A DNA stretch of 64,000 nucleotides, taken from contig JAGFZV010000008.1 of assembly GCA_017889545.1 (NCBI GenBank), positions 134,874-198,873 on the forward strand, given 5' to 3'. Below the pieces are notes generated by a model. The model made no database searches. It was not told the DNA's origin and was given only the letters and a program-made list of their open reading frames with translations. Every line of letters starts with the position of its first letter. The stretch's first letter is position 1. Positions 62,876 to 64,000 of the stretch are shown here, piece by piece. This stretch comes from Bacillota bacterium. Its GTDB lineage: Bacteria; Bacillota; Negativicutes; CTSoil-072. The position numbers and the translations under genes are program-made.

Positions 62876-64000
62876 TGGCAATGACAATGACAGAAAAAAT
62901 TCTGGCCAGCCATGCCGGACTTGAGAGCGTACAGGCTGGTCAGCTTATCAAAGCAAAGGTGGATGTGGTTCTCGGCAACGACATCACATCACCGCCGGCG
63001 ATTGCCGAATTTAACAAAATAGGCAGGCCGGTTTTTGATAAAGACAAGATTGTATTAGTTCCAGATCATTTTATTCCGAACAAAGATATTAAATCCGCGC
63101 AAATGGCCAAAACGTTACGGGAGTTTGCGCATGAGCATGATATTACGAATTATTTTGAAGTAGGCCGAATGGGTATTGAACATGTGCTTTTGCCGGAAGA
63201 AGGATTGGTTGTTCCAGGAGAAGTGATTATTGGGGCCGACTCGCATACCTGCACTTATGGCGCCGTGGGCGCATTTGCGACCGGAGTTGGTTCGACTGAT
63301 ATGGGGGCGGCGATGGCGACCGGCGATACTTGGTTTAAAGTGCCATCGGCAATTCAAGTGAACATCACTGGCAGCATGCCAAAGTATGTTTGTGGAAAAG
63401 ACGTTATTTTAACGTTGATTGGGATGATTGGCGTCGACGGAGCAAGGTATCAATCGCTTGAATTCACCGGACCGGGAATAGCCAACCTGTCGATGACGGA
63501 TCGGTTGACGATTGCCAATATGGCAATCGAATGCGGAGCGAAAAATGGTATTTTCCCTATTGATGGAGTTACGATTGCATATCTCAACGGCCGGACAAAA
63601 AAGACATATCAAGCAGTAAGCGCCGATAGCGATGCTATATATACGCGCAAAATTGATATCGATCTTTCCGACCTTACACCGGTAGTCGCTTTGCCGCACT
63701 TGCCTGAGAATGTAAAGGCAGTGCGGGAACTTCCCGAAATTTCGATTGATCAAGTGGTCATTGGCTCTTGTACCAACGGACGGATTGAGGATTTAAAACA
63801 AGCTGCCGTGATTATGTCCGGTAAATCAGTGCATCCCAAAGTGCGGACGATCATTATTCCCGGAAGCCAAGCTGTTTATTTGGAGGCGCTGGAAAAAGGA
63901 TATATCTCGACCTTTATCAAGGCTGGAGCTGTGGTTAGTACGCCGACCTGCGGGCCGTGCTTAGGCGGATATATGGGCATTTTGGCAGCTGGAGAGAAGG
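62875..64000 (+). CDS. leuC: 3-isopropylmalate dehydratase large subunit, partial
   Basis: The first 375 residues of LeuC are in the window; the 3' end is cut. LeuC isomerises 2- to 3-isopropylmalate with LeuD and a [4Fe-4S] cluster. Cluster cysteines are visible in GSCTNGR and [10 protein letters not shown], and [11 protein letters not shown] is the substrate-site motif. GGAGGT precedes the ATG, which overlaps the leuA stop by one base. The length indicates the shorter LeuC type of about 420 residues. Confidence 0.95.
   Translation, partial: MAMTMTEKILASHAGLESVQAGQLIKAKVDVVLGNDITSPPAIAEFNKIGRPVFDKDKIVLVPDHFIPNKDIKSAQMAKTLREFAHEHDITNYFEVGRMGIEHVLLPEEGLVVPGEVIIGADSHTCTYGAVGAFATGVGSTDMGAAMATGDTWFKVPSAIQVNITGSMPKYVCGKDVILTLIGMIGVDGARYQSLEFTGPGIANLSMTDRLTIANMAIECGAKNGIFPIDGVTIAYLNGRTKKTYQAVSADSDAIYTRKIDIDLSDLTPVVALPHLPENVKAVRELPEISIDQVVIGSCTNGRIEDLKQAAVIMSGKSVHPKVRTIIIPGSQAVYLEALEKGYISTFIKAGAVVSTPTCGPCLGGYMGILAAGEK

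Overview
The window looks like a chromosomal segment of a low-to-mid GC Firmicute. The backbone runs yybS-gdpP-rplI-lonC-dnaB, then trkA-trkH, purB/purA, zur-znuACB, RNase J, a tungstate ABC transporter, and leucine biosynthesis behind T-box leaders. My best guess is a Negativicutes (Sporomusaceae-like) anaerobe. That is an inference from gene order and the mixture of T-boxes, LonC and tungstate uptake; no 16S gene is present to settle it.

Backbone left (1-6811): a YybS-type membrane protein, the c-di-AMP phosphodiesterase GdpP, ribosomal protein L9, a LonC-type protease and the replicative helicase DnaB lie head to tail with overlaps.

Accessory island (6812-36288): this is one intact Tn7-like transposon of 29,477 bp. 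The sequence shows TGT...ACA ends, a 25-bp imperfect terminal inverted repeat, arrays of 18-bp TnsB-type sites at both ends, and a perfect 5-bp target duplication (TCTTT). It sits 6 bp after the dnaB stop codon, so the 3' end of dnaB is the likely attachment site. From left to right it carries four blocks. (1) A tightly packed eight-gene operon (7489-22578): Hsp90/GHKL ATPase, SF1 helicase, bactofilin-like protein, DrmA-like helicase, DrmB-like DUF1998 protein, NERD-nuclease SF1 helicase, radical-SAM protein, and a second Hsp90/GHKL ATPase. (2) Decayed gene ends and two small orphan genes. (3) A DUF4325-like regulator and the transposition genes: a degenerate TnsC-like ATPase and a shortened TnsB core, then intact tnsA, tnsB, tnsC and tniQ. 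(4) A dGTPase plus nucleotidyltransferase pair next to the right end. The eight-gene operon resembles DISARM only in its DrmA/DrmB core and lacks the methyltransferase and PLD nuclease. It is the best candidate here for an undescribed, probably anti-phage, system.

Backbone right (36289-64000): a small EamA-type protein (once 26 nt behind dnaB), TrkA/TrkH potassium uptake, convergent purB, purA behind a promoter with PurBox-like sites, tRNA-Lys(UUU), a Zur-ZnuA-ZnuC-ZnuB zinc operon, RNase J, and a candidate Moco/Tuco riboswitch in front of two tandem tungstate-binding proteins with TupB and TupC. These are followed by a diguanylate cyclase, a FadR-type regulator divergent from ilvD and a panB-like gene, folD, an OFA-family transporter, and a nearly identical tandem pair of T-box leaders controlling leuA and leuC. 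leuC runs off the window end.
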